The position numbers were made by a program, and so were the translations under genes. The notes under the pieces are model-generated. The model was given only the letters and a program-made list of their open reading frames with translations, was not told where the DNA came from and made no database searches. From VAZQ01 sp034669045 (GTDB taxonomy: Bacteria; Pseudomonadota; Alphaproteobacteria; Rhizobiales; Xanthobacteraceae), in NCBI GenBank assembly GCA_034669045.1, contig JAXDOD010000130.1, positions 9,752 to 73,751 on the forward strand: a DNA stretch of 64,000 nucleotides, in the 5' to 3' direction. The first letter of the stretch is position 1; each line of letters starts with the position of its first letter. Shown here piece after piece: positions 44,004 through 52,558 of this stretch.

Positions 44004-44840
44004 TCACGCGCCTTCCACGACCTTGCGGAACGGGCCAAGCCCGGGCCGGTAGGACTTCTCGTCGAGGAACTGCTTCATGCCGTGCTGCTCGCGGATCTCC
44101 TGGTCGTTGCGCGACAGCGAGTCCTGCTTGGCCTTGAGATAGTCGCGCCCTTCCTTGTCGGTCATGCCGCGCACCGCCTTGATGGCTTCCTTGGTGTAGC
44201 GCACCACGTTCGGATTGAGCTTCATGAGCTTCTCGGCCAGCTTGGTGGTCTCCTCGCGCAGCTTCGCCTTCGGCACGGCGAAGTTGATGAGGCCGATCTC
44301 GACCGCGCGCTTGCCGTCGAGCGTGTCGCCGGTGACCGCGTAGTAGAGCGCGTGCCGCGGCAGCAGCATGTCGGACATGTTCCAGCTCACCAGGCCGCCC
44401 GGGATGATGCCCCAGTTCACCTCCGAGAGGCCGAAGGTGGCATCCTCCGCCGCAATCGCGAAATCGCAGGCGCAGAGCTGCGTGAATGCGCCGCCGAACG
44501 CAAAGCCCTGCACCATCGCGATGGTCGGCTTGGGGAACTGCGACAGCCGCTCCCAGCGCCAGTTGTGGCTGGCGTTGTTGGCCTTGTGGCGCATCGCGGG
44601 ATCGTTCTGGGTGGCGCGGAAGTAGAGCCGCAGGTCCTGGCCCGCGCACCACGCCTCGCCCTTGCCGCCGAGCACGAGCACCTTGGTCTGCTTGTCGGTG
44701 GCGAGCCAGTCGAGCGCGTCGTCCATGTCGAAATGGAGCTCGGGGCTCATGGCGTTGCGCTTGTCGGGCCGGTTGAGCCACAGGAACGTGATGCCGCCCT
44801 CCCGCTCGATCAGAATGTTCTTGTATTCCTTGTCGGCCAT
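44004..44840 (-). CDS. p-Hydroxycinnamoyl-CoA hydratase/lyase (HCHL-like crotonase)
   Basis: The product of 278 residues has the length and landmarks of feruloyl/4-coumaroyl-CoA hydratase-lyase, which turns hydroxycinnamoyl-CoA into acetyl-CoA and an aromatic aldehyde such as vanillin. Evidence: FLWLNRPDKRNAMSPEL, GKGEAWCAGQDLRLYFR, KPTIAMVQGFAFGGAF, and ATFGLSE140-VNWG with the glutamate needed for hydration. An AAAGGAGAG site precedes the ATG. A synthetase gene (41511-43667) follows on the same strand after a repeat-filled gap. No vanillin dehydrogenase is seen. It could also be another crotonase of aromatic side chains. Confidence 0.85.
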   Translation of the reverse strand: MADKEYKNILIEREGGITFLWLNRPDKRNAMSPELHFDMDDALDWLATDKQTKVLVLGGKGEAWCAGQDLRLYFRATQNDPAMRHKANNASHNWRWERLSQFPKPTIAMVQGFAFGGAFTQLCACDFAIAAEDATFGLSEVNWGIIPGGLVSWNMSDMLLPRHALYYAVTGDTLDGKRAVEIGLINFAVPKAKLREETTKLAEKLMKLNPNVVRYTKEAIKAVRGMTDKEGRDYLKAKQDSLSRNDQEIREQHGMKQFLDEKSYRPGLGPFRKVVEGA

Positions 44841-44990
44841 GGTGTTGCTCTCCTTTGTGACTTGGCTTTTTGGGGGGCTTGGTTTTCGATCATGGCTCCG
44901 ATGAAGCCTGGCAGATTGCTAGCACGCATGCCGGCCGCAACAAAAGCCCGTAGGGGCGCAATAAGCGAGCGCATCGGCCGCGGATCGGCC

Positions 44991-45095
44991 GGCGTAGGGT
45001 GGGCAGAGGCGCGGTTTCGCGCCGTGCCCACGCGCTTGCTCCGAAGGCGCGGCGTTGCAAGACGTGGGCTTCGCTCCGCTCAGCCCACCCTACGG
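44991..45095 (+). repeat. REPIN-like 105-bp element, left copy
   Basis: The 105-base element begins GGCGTAGGGTGGGC and ends GCCCACCCTACGG, so its ends are inverted repeats. Two hairpins lie inside (around 45001-45030 and 45064-45088). An inverted copy at 47527-47631 matches at 104 of 105 bases. This layout is that of a REPIN, a mobile pair of REP sequences moved by REP-associated transposases, one of which is encoded at 45235. Confidence 0.8.
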
Positions 45096-45116
45096 GCTCG
45101 ATCAATCAGTCCGTAG

Positions 45117-45138
45117 GGCGCAATCGCTTTATTGCGCC
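45117..45138. repeat. GGCGCAAT palindrome, copy 1 (short)
   Basis: GGCGCAAT and ATTGCGCC enclose six bases. It is the shortest of five palindromes sharing these arms around the transposase gene. A sixth, partial relative lies at 44948-44975. Confidence 0.7.
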
Positions 45139-45186
45139 GTTCGGAACGATCCGCAAACCCGCCCGTTTTGTGGGAACCCGCCCAAT

Positions 45187-45213
45187 GGCGCAATGCGCTA
45201 CGCTTATTGCGCC
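45187..45213. repeat. GGCGCAAT palindrome, copy 2 (27 bp)
   Basis: The arms GGCGCAAT and ATTGCGCC enclose GCGCTACGCTT. The copy ends 21 bases before the transposase start codon, the usual place of a REP element linked to its transposase. Confidence 0.75.
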
Positions 45214-45234
45214 CTACGCGCTATCGTTGCGGCC

Positions 45235-45768
45235 ATGCCGAATTATCGCCGCGCCTTTGCGCCCGGCGGGTGCTGGCTCTTCACCGTCAATCTGTTGGAC
45301 CGGCGACGCCGCCTTCTCACGGACCATATCGACGCGTTGCGCGCGGCGACGCGGCGCACGCAGGCGCGCCACCCGTTTACGATCGACGCCATGGTGGTGC
45401 TGCCCGATCATATTCAAGCGATTTGGACGCTGCCGCCGGGTGACACCGAGTTTTCGTTGCGCTGGCGGCTGATCAAAATCGGCTTCGCCAAGGCCGTTCC
45501 CAAGACCGAACGGCGGGACCCGGTGCGCGTTGCGCGCGGCGAACGCGCCATCTGGCAGCGTCGGTTCTGGGAACATCTGATCCGCGACGATGAGGATTAT
45601 CGCCGCCACGTCGAATATTGCTACATCAATCCGGTCAAGCACGGCTTGGTCACCCGCGTCCGCGATTGGCCGCATTCGTCGTTCCACCGCGACGTGCGGG
45701 CGGGACTGTTTCCGGAGGATTGGGCGGGCGATGTCTCGGCAGAGGGTATCTTCGGCGAGCGCGTTTGA
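45235..45768 (+). CDS. REP-associated tyrosine transposase-like protein (RAYT), altered HUH motif
   Basis: The product of 177 residues belongs to the Y1/IS200-like transposases linked to REP palindromes. The start MPNYRRAFAPGGCWLFTVNL, MVVLPDHIQAIWTLPPGD, WRLIKIGFAKAV, IWQRRFWEHLIRDDEDY and HVEYCYINPVKHGLV are family landmarks; the tyrosine of HVEY is the likely nucleophile. The metal-binding HUH motif, normally His-x-His, reads H59-I-Q61; one base change (CAA for CAC/CAT) would restore it. It may therefore be inactive. It sits amid at least five GGCGCAAT palindromes and between two inverted REPINs. No insertion-sequence ends are seen. Confidence 0.88.
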   Translation: MPNYRRAFAPGGCWLFTVNLLDRRRRLLTDHIDALRAATRRTQARHPFTIDAMVVLPDHIQAIWTLPPGDTEFSLRWRLIKIGFAKAVPKTERRDPVRVARGERAIWQRRFWEHLIRDDEDYRRHVEYCYINPVKHGLVTRVRDWPHSSFHRDVRAGLFPEDWAGDVSAEGIFGERV

Positions 45769-45782
45769 GACAGGGCGGCGGC

Positions 45783-45809
45783 GGCGCAATGCGCTGCGCT
45801 TATTGCGCC
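45783..45809. repeat. GGCGCAAT palindrome, copy 3 (27 bp)
   Basis: The arms GGCGCAAT and ATTGCGCC enclose GCGCTGCGCTT. It starts 14 bases after the transposase stop codon. The unit is followed by CCTACG, as in the other copies in this orientation. Confidence 0.75.
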
Positions 45810-45888
45810 CTACGCACTGCCGGCGCGGCGGATGTGATCGGCAACTCCAATCCGGGAATGTTGCCGTTGCGTTAGTCGATCCCGTAGG

Positions 45889-45915
45889 GCGCAATAAGCG
45901 GAGCGCATTGCGCCG
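45889..45915. repeat. GGCGCAAT palindrome, copy 4 (27 bp, inverted)
   Basis: The arms GGCGCAAT and ATTGCGCC enclose AAGCGGAGCGC, the reverse orientation of copies 2, 3 and 5. It is preceded by CCGTAG, the complement of the CTACG flank of the others. Alternating orientation is usual in REP clusters. Confidence 0.75.
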
Positions 45916-45980
45916 CATGGCGCTTGAACGCCGATCGCTCGGGCCGGCAACGTCGATTTTCGCTCCCAAGAACGAGCGGT

Positions 45981-46007
45981 GGCGCAATGCGCTACGCTTA
46001 TTGCGCC
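45981..46007. repeat. GGCGCAAT palindrome, copy 5 (27 bp)
   Basis: The sequence equals copy 2 exactly across the 27 bases and is followed by CTACGGG. It lies 59 bases before the stop codon of the reverse-strand acyl-CoA dehydrogenase gene and could shield its 3' end. Confidence 0.75.
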
Positions 46008-46065
46008 CTACGGGCTACGGACGGCGTGCTGTGGCCGGAACACACGACATCGGCGCGCCCGACGG

Positions 46066-47232
<1,167 letters not shown>

Positions 47233-47394
47233 GGGCTGTTCGACGGTCGCGCGATTTGGGGATTGGCCGATTTGGCGCGCACCATGGCGGCGTGGGCGCG
47301 CGCGGTCAAGCTTGGACGGGAGCTTGGCGCAGCCGCGCGCGTTGGAGCAGCGCCGCCTGCGGATCCGGTTGAGCTTGTGGCGCCCCCCTCCCTG

Positions 47395-47418
47395 TCCCTC
47401 CCCCGCAAGGGGGAGGGA
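47395..47418. repeat. Perfect 10-bp hairpin with GCAA loop
   Basis: TCCCTCCCCC pairs with GGGGGAGGGA around a GCAA tetraloop. A related palindrome lies at 58018-58039. These are dispersed 'ccctccc' hairpins of unknown role common in bradyrhizobial intergenic DNA. Confidence 0.65.
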
Positions 47419-47455
47419 ACCCTGTGGCGCGCGCCTTCGTCATGCCAAAGAGCGA

Positions 47456-47525
47456 GCGCAGTCACAGGCGAAATGGCGAATAGTTAGTCCGTAGCGTGCG
47501 CAGTCACAGGCGCAATGGCGAATAG
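47456..47525 (+). repeat. Two 28-bp direct repeats
   Basis: The 28-base unit starting GCGCAGTCACAGGCG occurs at 47456-47483 and 47498-47525 with one mismatch (AAAT against CAAT). Both copies run into AGTCCGTAG, the edge of the REPIN. It may be a duplication formed during REPIN insertion. Confidence 0.7.
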
Positions 47526-47526
47526 T

Positions 47527-47631
47527 CCGTAGGGTGGGCTGAGCGGAGCGAAGCCCACGTCTTGCAGCGCCGCGCCTTCGGAGCAAGCGCGTGGGCACGG
47601 CGCGAAACCGCGCCTCTGCCCACCCTACGCC
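47527..47631 (-). repeat. REPIN-like 105-bp element, right copy (inverted)
   Basis: This element is the reverse complement of 44991-45095 with a single mismatch (position of GTTGC/GCTGC). It is followed by a related half-element: GTGGGCAACG at 47671-47680 pairs with CGTTGCCCAC at 47723-47732. The stretch 47233-47752 holds no gene, only these repeats. Confidence 0.8.
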
Positions 47632-47670
47632 CGCTTATTGCGCCTCGCTGATTGAGATCGAGTCCGTAGG

Positions 47671-47732
47671 GTGGGCAACGGCGCAGGCACCCAACAACGC
47701 TTGTCCGCGGACGTCACGCGCGCGTTGCCCAC
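47671..47732. repeat. REP-like palindrome next to the right REPIN
   Basis: GTGGGCAACG (47671-47680) pairs exactly with CGTTGCCCAC (47723-47732). The left arm is preceded by CCGTAG, the same edge as the REPIN. It ends 20 bases before the stop of the SDR gene. Confidence 0.6.
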
Positions 47733-47752
47733 GCGACCGGCCTCGGCCTGCG

Positions 47753-48535
47753 TTACAGCACCGCGATCTCGCCGCCGTCGAGATCGATGGTGGCGCCGTG
47801 CATCCAGGTCGCGCGCGCGGAAACGAGGAAGGTGACCAGGTCCGCCACGTCTTCGACCTTACCGAAGCGGATGATGCCGGCCTCGCCGGTGATCTTATTG
47901 CGCACCGCGTCCTCCGGCTCGCCGCTGCGCTCCATCTCGGCCTTGATCCGCCGCCACTGGCGGTCAGTCTCGACGAAGCTCGGATGGATGCAATTGACCT
48001 GCACGCCGTCCGCCTTGCCGCGATGCGCCATCGCCTTGCTGAACGCCGCGCAGGCGGCGTTGACCGAGCTGCCGATGGTGAAGGCGGCTTCCGGCTTTCT
48101 TCCGCTGGTGCCGCCGATGGTGACGAGCGAGCCGCGCCGTTCCTTCAAGAGCGGCCAAGCAGCGCGCGTCAGCCGCACATGGGCGAAGAACTTGAGGCCG
48201 AAGCCCTCGGCCCAGTCGTCCTCGGTCAGCTCGAAGAAATCGCCGCGCCTGGTGGTGCCGGCGTTGTTGACCAGGATGTCGAGGCCGCCGTACGCGCGCC
48301 CGGCCGCCGCGACCAGGGCGGGCGGCGCGCTCTGCGCGCGCAGGTCGAGCGCAACGACCGCGGCCCTGCGTCCGTTGGCGCGCACCGCGGCCGCGGCCTC
48401 CTCGAGCGCCGCCTGGTCGCGCCCGGTGAGCACGAGATCGCAGCCTTCCGCCGCCAGGGCGAGCGCGATGCCACGGCCGATGCCGCGGCTCGACCCGGTC
48501 ACCAGCGCGACCTTGCCCGCAAGTCCCAGCTCCAT
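47753..48535 (-). CDS. SDR-fold oxidoreductase with atypical active site (C)
   Basis: The product of 260 residues has a good SDR nucleotide motif (TGSSRGIG, residues 13-20), DILVNNAG and a C-terminal DLDGGEIAVL. The YxxxK motif reads F152-TIG-S156 and the usual serine is Thr139, so the whole S-Y-K triad is missing. The region FTIGSSVNAACAAFSKAMA is otherwise intact and known from a branch of SDRs with this change. It diverges from a TTT binding protein across 109 bases. It may bind NAD(P) without usual alcohol oxidation. Confidence 0.88.
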   Translation of the reverse strand: MELGLAGKVALVTGSSRGIGRGIALALAAEGCDLVLTGRDQAALEEAAAAVRANGRRAAVVALDLRAQSAPPALVAAAGRAYGGLDILVNNAGTTRRGDFFELTEDDWAEGFGLKFFAHVRLTRAAWPLLKERRGSLVTIGGTSGRKPEAAFTIGSSVNAACAAFSKAMAHRGKADGVQVNCIHPSFVETDRQWRRIKAEMERSGEPEDAVRNKITGEAGIIRFGKVEDVADLVTFLVSARATWMHGATIDLDGGEIAVL

Positions 48536-48644
48536 CCGCGACCCCGCGTGTTGCCGTTGCTTCTATAGCCTGACTCCCGCTTCGCACGATATCCTGCCGG
48601 AGCCGGCGGGCCCCAGGGCGCCGGAGGACCCACGAGGGACACCG

Positions 48645-49742
48645 ATGACCATGACTTCCGCCGCGCCGTTGTCCGCGCCACCCCGGCCAGCCGACGGCAA
48701 ACGCCTGGTCGGCGGCCTCGGCGGCTGCCTGTTCGCCGGCCTCGTCGCGATGTCGATGGCGGCCGCGCAGTCCAGCCTGTTCCAGGGCAAGACCGTCACC
48801 ATGATCATCGGCTATGCGGCGGGCGGCGGCACCGACACGTTCGGGCGGCTCGCCGCCGGCTTTCTCGCCAGCCACCTGCCGGGTGCGCCGACCGTGATCG
48901 TGCGCAACATCCCGGGCGCCGACGGCATCACGGCGATGAACTACTTCGTCGAGCAGGTGGCGTCCGACGGCTACACGCTCACCATGAACGCCAGCACCAC
49001 CGCCGACCCGCTCAACTGGCGCAAGCCGCAGGCCCATTTCGACCCGACCAAATTCGCCGTCATCGGCGGTGCCGGCCGCGGCGGCGTCCTCCTGGTCATC
49101 AGCAAGGAGGCCGAGAAGCGCCTGCTCGACAAGCAGGCGCCGCCCGTGGTCATGGGCTCGCTCTCGGGACTGCCGCGCTCGGGCATGCAGATGACCGCCT
49201 GGGGCATCGAATATCTCGGCTGGAACGCCAAATGGGTGATCGGCTATCGCGGCACCACCGAGCTCATGCTCGCGCTCGAGCGCGGCGAGATCGACATGAC
49301 CTCGACCGGCAATCTGTTCCACGTGCAGAAGCTGCTCGACACCGGACGGTTCAAGGTGCTGGTGCAGACCGGCACGCTCAAGAACGGCGGGCGCATCCGG
49401 CGTCCGGACTTTGCCGACGTGCCCATGATCGAGACCATGCTCGAAGGCAGGATCGCGGACCCGCTGATGAAGCAGGCGTTCCAGTACTGGAGCGCCAATT
49501 CCGCGATCGACAAGTGGATGGCGCTGCCGCCCGACCCGCCGAGGGCGATGCTCGAGGTCTACCGCGAGACCTATGCCCGCATGAGCCAGGACGCCGACTT
49601 CGTCGAGCGCGGCCGCAGGATGAGCGACGACTTCGAGCCCTGGCTGGCGCAGGATATCGAGGTTCTGCTCGGTACCCTCGGCGCCATCCCGCAGGAGGCG
49701 ATCGACCATCTCGGCGTCATGCTGCGCAAGCAGGGGCTATAG
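48645..49742 (+). CDS. TTT (TctC/Bug-type) substrate-binding protein 7
   Basis: The product of 365 residues starts MTMTSAAPLSAPPRPADGKR, with a membrane-type signal (GGCLFAGLVAMSMAAAQ), then SSLFQGKTVTMIIGYAAGGG, SHLPGAPTVI, RNIPGADG and ALERGEIDM. It differs from the other DFYxGKT proteins: Leu replaces Asp before Phe, and VASDGYTL is closer to classical Bug proteins. A GAGGGAC site precedes the ATG; a second ATG is two codons later. A DEDGDG secreted protein follows after 168 bases on the same strand. Confidence 0.9.
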   Translation: MTMTSAAPLSAPPRPADGKRLVGGLGGCLFAGLVAMSMAAAQSSLFQGKTVTMIIGYAAGGGTDTFGRLAAGFLASHLPGAPTVIVRNIPGADGITAMNYFVEQVASDGYTLTMNASTTADPLNWRKPQAHFDPTKFAVIGGAGRGGVLLVISKEAEKRLLDKQAPPVVMGSLSGLPRSGMQMTAWGIEYLGWNAKWVIGYRGTTELMLALERGEIDMTSTGNLFHVQKLLDTGRFKVLVQTGTLKNGGRIRRPDFADVPMIETMLEGRIADPLMKQAFQYWSANSAIDKWMALPPDPPRAMLEVYRETYARMSQDADFVERGRRMSDDFEPWLAQDIEVLLGTLGAIPQEAIDHLGVMLRKQGL

Positions 49743-49910
49743 GTGCGCCGAGCCGTTCCGGCCTGAGGCCCGAACATCGGCGCGGTGGTGCTGTTCCCTT
49801 TGCGGGGCCTGCGTTATAAAATGACCCGCTCCTGAACGTCGAGCGCAACGTCGAGCGTAACGCCGTGCGTATTGCGGTCAGGCCAGTGATCCGACAACAC
49901 GGGGGAAACG

Positions 49911-50768
49911 ATGATGGTGTATCGAAGCACGTTTGAGATGCTCGCCTTGGCCGCCGTGCTGATGATGACGGTCGGCGGCGCCAAGGCGGAGGACAAGAAA
50001 TTCCCCAACTGGAAGGGCGAGTGGACCACCATCACCCCACGCATGCCGGGCCAGCAATTGAGGTTCGATCCGAGCAAGCCGTATGGGGTGCGTCAGGAAG
50101 CTCCGCTGACGGAAGAATACAAGAAAATCCACGAGGAAAACCTGGCCGAGACCGCCCTGGGCCGTCAGGGCCTGTTCTTGGGTCATGCCTCCTGCTTCCC
50201 GGCCGGGATGCCTACGATGATGTCGGCAGGTACGCACGAATACATCATCACGCCGGAAACAACCTATATCTCGGCCGGCACCGACCTTCGCCGGATTTTC
50301 ACCGACGGCCGGCCCTGGCCTGAGGAGCTGGAGCCGACCTTTCAGGGCTTTTCGATCGGCAAGTGGATCGATGAGGACGGCGACGGCGTCTATGATGTGC
50401 TTGAAGTCGAAACCCGCGGGCCATTCAAGGGGCCTCGCGTCTACGACGCGTCAGGGCTTCCTCTGCACTTCGACAACGATTCGACGTTCAAGGAAAGAAT
50501 CTTCGTCGACAAGAACAATCCGAACGTTCTGCATGACGTGATCACCGTCATCGATCGAGCGTTGACGCGGCCTTGGACCGCCGACAAGACCTACAGGAAG
50601 GGCACGGCGAAATATCCAAACTGGAGCCGGGAGACCTGCTTGGAGGGAAACGCTTACGTCACCATCGGCAAGGAATACTATCTGGTGACCGGGGACGGAT
50701 ATCTGATGCCCACCACGAAGGGACAGTTGCCGCCTGACTCGCGGTACTTTCCGCAAATGCAGAAGTGA
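49911..50768 (+). CDS. Secreted protein of an unnamed family with DEDGDG motif (copy 2)
   Basis: The product of 285 residues has a signal peptide (MMVYRSTFEMLALAAVLMMT, cleavage near AKA-EDK) and mature start KFPNWKGEWTTITPRMPGQQ. It matches copy 1 along its length: PLTEEYKKI, SCFPAGMP, ITPETTYIS, RRIFTDGRPWPEE, FSIGKWIDEDGDG, VLEVETR, GPRVYDASGLPLH, LTRPW and PPDSRYFPQMQK. GGGGGAAACG precedes the ATG. As for copy 1, it follows a TTT binding protein on the same strand. Function unknown. Confidence 0.8.
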   Translation: MMVYRSTFEMLALAAVLMMTVGGAKAEDKKFPNWKGEWTTITPRMPGQQLRFDPSKPYGVRQEAPLTEEYKKIHEENLAETALGRQGLFLGHASCFPAGMPTMMSAGTHEYIITPETTYISAGTDLRRIFTDGRPWPEELEPTFQGFSIGKWIDEDGDGVYDVLEVETRGPFKGPRVYDASGLPLHFDNDSTFKERIFVDKNNPNVLHDVITVIDRALTRPWTADKTYRKGTAKYPNWSRETCLEGNAYVTIGKEYYLVTGDGYLMPTTKGQLPPDSRYFPQMQK

Positions 50769-50861
50769 AGCCGCGCGCCCCGCGACGCAGCAGCGCCAAG
50801 CTCTGGTTCGACCAAAGCTAGAGCATGTCCCGGTCATGTTGAACCGGTCGCCGTCCGCTCG

Positions 50862-50879
50862 TCCCCGCGAAAGCGGGGA
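50862..50879. repeat. REP-like hairpin between convergent genes
   Basis: TCCCCGC-GAAA-GCGGGGA is a perfect hairpin followed by TCCAGG; an inverted partner (CCTGGATTCCCGC) lies about 40 bases on (50928-50940). The pair forms a REP doublet in the 263-base gap between the DEDGDG gene and the reverse-strand operon end. Confidence 0.65.
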
Positions 50880-51031
50880 TCCAGGGCAAGAGATCGAGCA
50901 ATCAGAGCAGACGATTCCTGGATTCCCGCGTGCGCGGGACTGAGCGGGTGAGGTCGTGGGCCGCGGATCAGCCAGGCCGTTGATCGGTGCTCGGCTTGGC
51001 CTTGGCCTTCGCCGTTCACGCAAGCGAAGAA

Positions 51032-52180
51032 TTACTCCAGCCGCTTGATCCAACTCCTGGCGTTCTCGCGCAGGATCTTCTTCCGCCCCGCCTCCGAGAT
51101 CGCGCCGTTGAAGACCCAGTTGAGCGGGTCGAAGGTGGCGTGCGGCCAGTCGGACGAATAAAGCAGCCAGTCCTCGCCCTTGCACAGCGTCATGAGCGGC
51201 TTGAAGTGCTCGGGCTTCTTCGGGAAGCACATCGGCTGGCTGGAGAAGCGGATGTTGCTGTCGAAATATTCGCTCGGCAGCTTCGACAGGAACTTCTCGC
51301 CCGACTCGAGCTTGCGCTCGGTGAGCTTGATGTCGCCGGGATGGCTCAGATAGTAGTCGTCGGCGCGCGCCATGAATTCCGGCAGCCACCAGAAGCCGCC
51401 TTCCTTGATGATCATCCGCAGGCTCGGGAATTTGTCGAACAGCCCCTGCATGATCATGCTGCCCACATAGGCCATGCTGATGGAGACGGCGGACAGCCCC
51501 ACCAGCTCGGTCCAGGTTCGCGTGCCTTCCGACAGCGGCGTCGACTTCTGCCAGAACATCCCGATATGCGAGGTCACCACGAGGTCGTGCTCGACCGCCG
51601 CTTCGAAGATCGGATCGTGCTTCGCCGTCCCGATCGGCTCGTAGTTGCCGCCGAATTCGGTATAGACGCCGACGAATCCGCGATGGGCTCCGACCCGCCG
51701 GATCTCCGCCGCGCCGTCGGCCGGGTTGCGGTGGTTGATCATGATCTCGGCCTTGAGCCGCGGGCTCGCCGGCAGCACCTCGTTGACCAGGAAATCGTTG
51801 TAGGCGGCGGCCGTCGCGGTCACCATCGACTGGTGGAACATGCTCTGCGGGCGGGTGAAGCCCGGCGTGATGATGACGGTCTCCACCCCGATCTCGTCGA
51901 GCACGCGCAGGATGTCGGCGGCGCTGCGCGCGCGCCCTTGCGTTTCCTGTCCGGTGCCTTCGAGGCCGATGGCGTATTTGGGCGAGTAGTCGCCGCCGGC
52001 GAGCGGAAAGCTCGTGAGCTCGCTGCGGAACGGCTCCTTCAGGTATTTGCGCAGGTCCGACCATTCCGGGAGCATGTGGAAATCGGTGTCGACGACCCGA
52101 TAGGCGCGCCCGCGCGGGTCGATCGGCTGCGGCGTAACGCGGTTGGCATGTTCGCGCCGTGGATCGGTCAAGACGTTCAT
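51032..52180 (-). CDS. Amidohydrolase with DTDFH motif (paralogue 1)
   Basis: The product of 382 residues is an amidohydrolase-2 family TIM-barrel protein. The first metal motif is VDTDFHM in place of the usual HxH. Others: MINHRNPADGA, VTSHIGMFW near 210, IIKEGGFWWLPEF near 270 and SSDWPHATFDP near 350. It is about 50% similar by eye to the protein at 59104-60261, sharing LKEPF.S.L, DILR.LD..G, NP.DYL-like and LTERKL.SGE. GGAGGAGCGC precedes the ATG. It is the last gene of the long reverse-strand run and follows a Rieske ferredoxin by 28 bases. Confidence 0.9.
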   Translation of the reverse strand: MNVLTDPRREHANRVTPQPIDPRGRAYRVVDTDFHMLPEWSDLRKYLKEPFRSELTSFPLAGGDYSPKYAIGLEGTGQETQGRARSAADILRVLDEIGVETVIITPGFTRPQSMFHQSMVTATAAAYNDFLVNEVLPASPRLKAEIMINHRNPADGAAEIRRVGAHRGFVGVYTEFGGNYEPIGTAKHDPIFEAAVEHDLVVTSHIGMFWQKSTPLSEGTRTWTELVGLSAVSISMAYVGSMIMQGLFDKFPSLRMIIKEGGFWWLPEFMARADDYYLSHPGDIKLTERKLESGEKFLSKLPSEYFDSNIRFSSQPMCFPKKPEHFKPLMTLCKGEDWLLYSSDWPHATFDPLNWVFNGAISEAGRKKILRENARSWIKRLE

Positions 52181-52208
52181 GCGCTCCTCCTTCGTCCCGG
52201 CTCGGTCC

Positions 52209-52517
52209 TCACGCGCGCAGGATCACCTCGCCGCCGTCGACCGCGATCTCGTAGGTGCGCACCTTCTGGCGCGGGTCGCTCTCCAGCGAGCCGTCGTCGA
52301 GCCGCCAGTTCCAGTGATGCCAGGGGCAGCGCACCATCCTGTCCTCGACGACCACCTCGCCGTCGCACAGCGAGGCGCCCTTGTGCGGGCAGACATTGCT
52401 GATGGCGAAGAAGTCGTCGCCGACGCGGAACACCGCGATGGTGCGCCGGCCGGCCTGCACGGCGACCGCCTTGCCCGCGGGGAACTCCTCCACCTTTCCA
52501 ACCAGGTATTCCGTCAT
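52209..52517 (-). CDS. Rieske-type [2Fe-2S] ferredoxin (paralogue 1)
   Basis: The product of 102 residues is a Rieske domain alone, starting MTEYLVGKVEEFPAGKAVAV. The cluster ligands are Cys43-x-His45 (CPHKG) and Cys64-x2-His67 (CPWHHW). Soluble proteins of this size pass electrons to ring-hydroxylating oxygenases, but no oxygenase large subunit is in the window. It sits between a hydratase-aldolase and an amidohydrolase in the reverse-strand run. A near-copy with the same ligand spacing is at 61169-61477. Confidence 0.93.
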   Translation of the reverse strand: MTEYLVGKVEEFPAGKAVAVQAGRRTIAVFRVGDDFFAISNVCPHKGASLCDGEVVVEDRMVRCPWHHWNWRLDDGSLESDPRQKVRTYEIAVDGGEVILRA

Positions 52518-52558
52518 CGTGCTTCGAGCTGCAGGCGTTGGACGACGCGCACCCTCCC

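Noticed and set aside
42210..45116. A 968-codon open frame on the plus strand
   Set aside because: It lies antisense to the acyl-CoA synthetase and hydratase genes and has His/Arg/Asp-rich low-information sequence.
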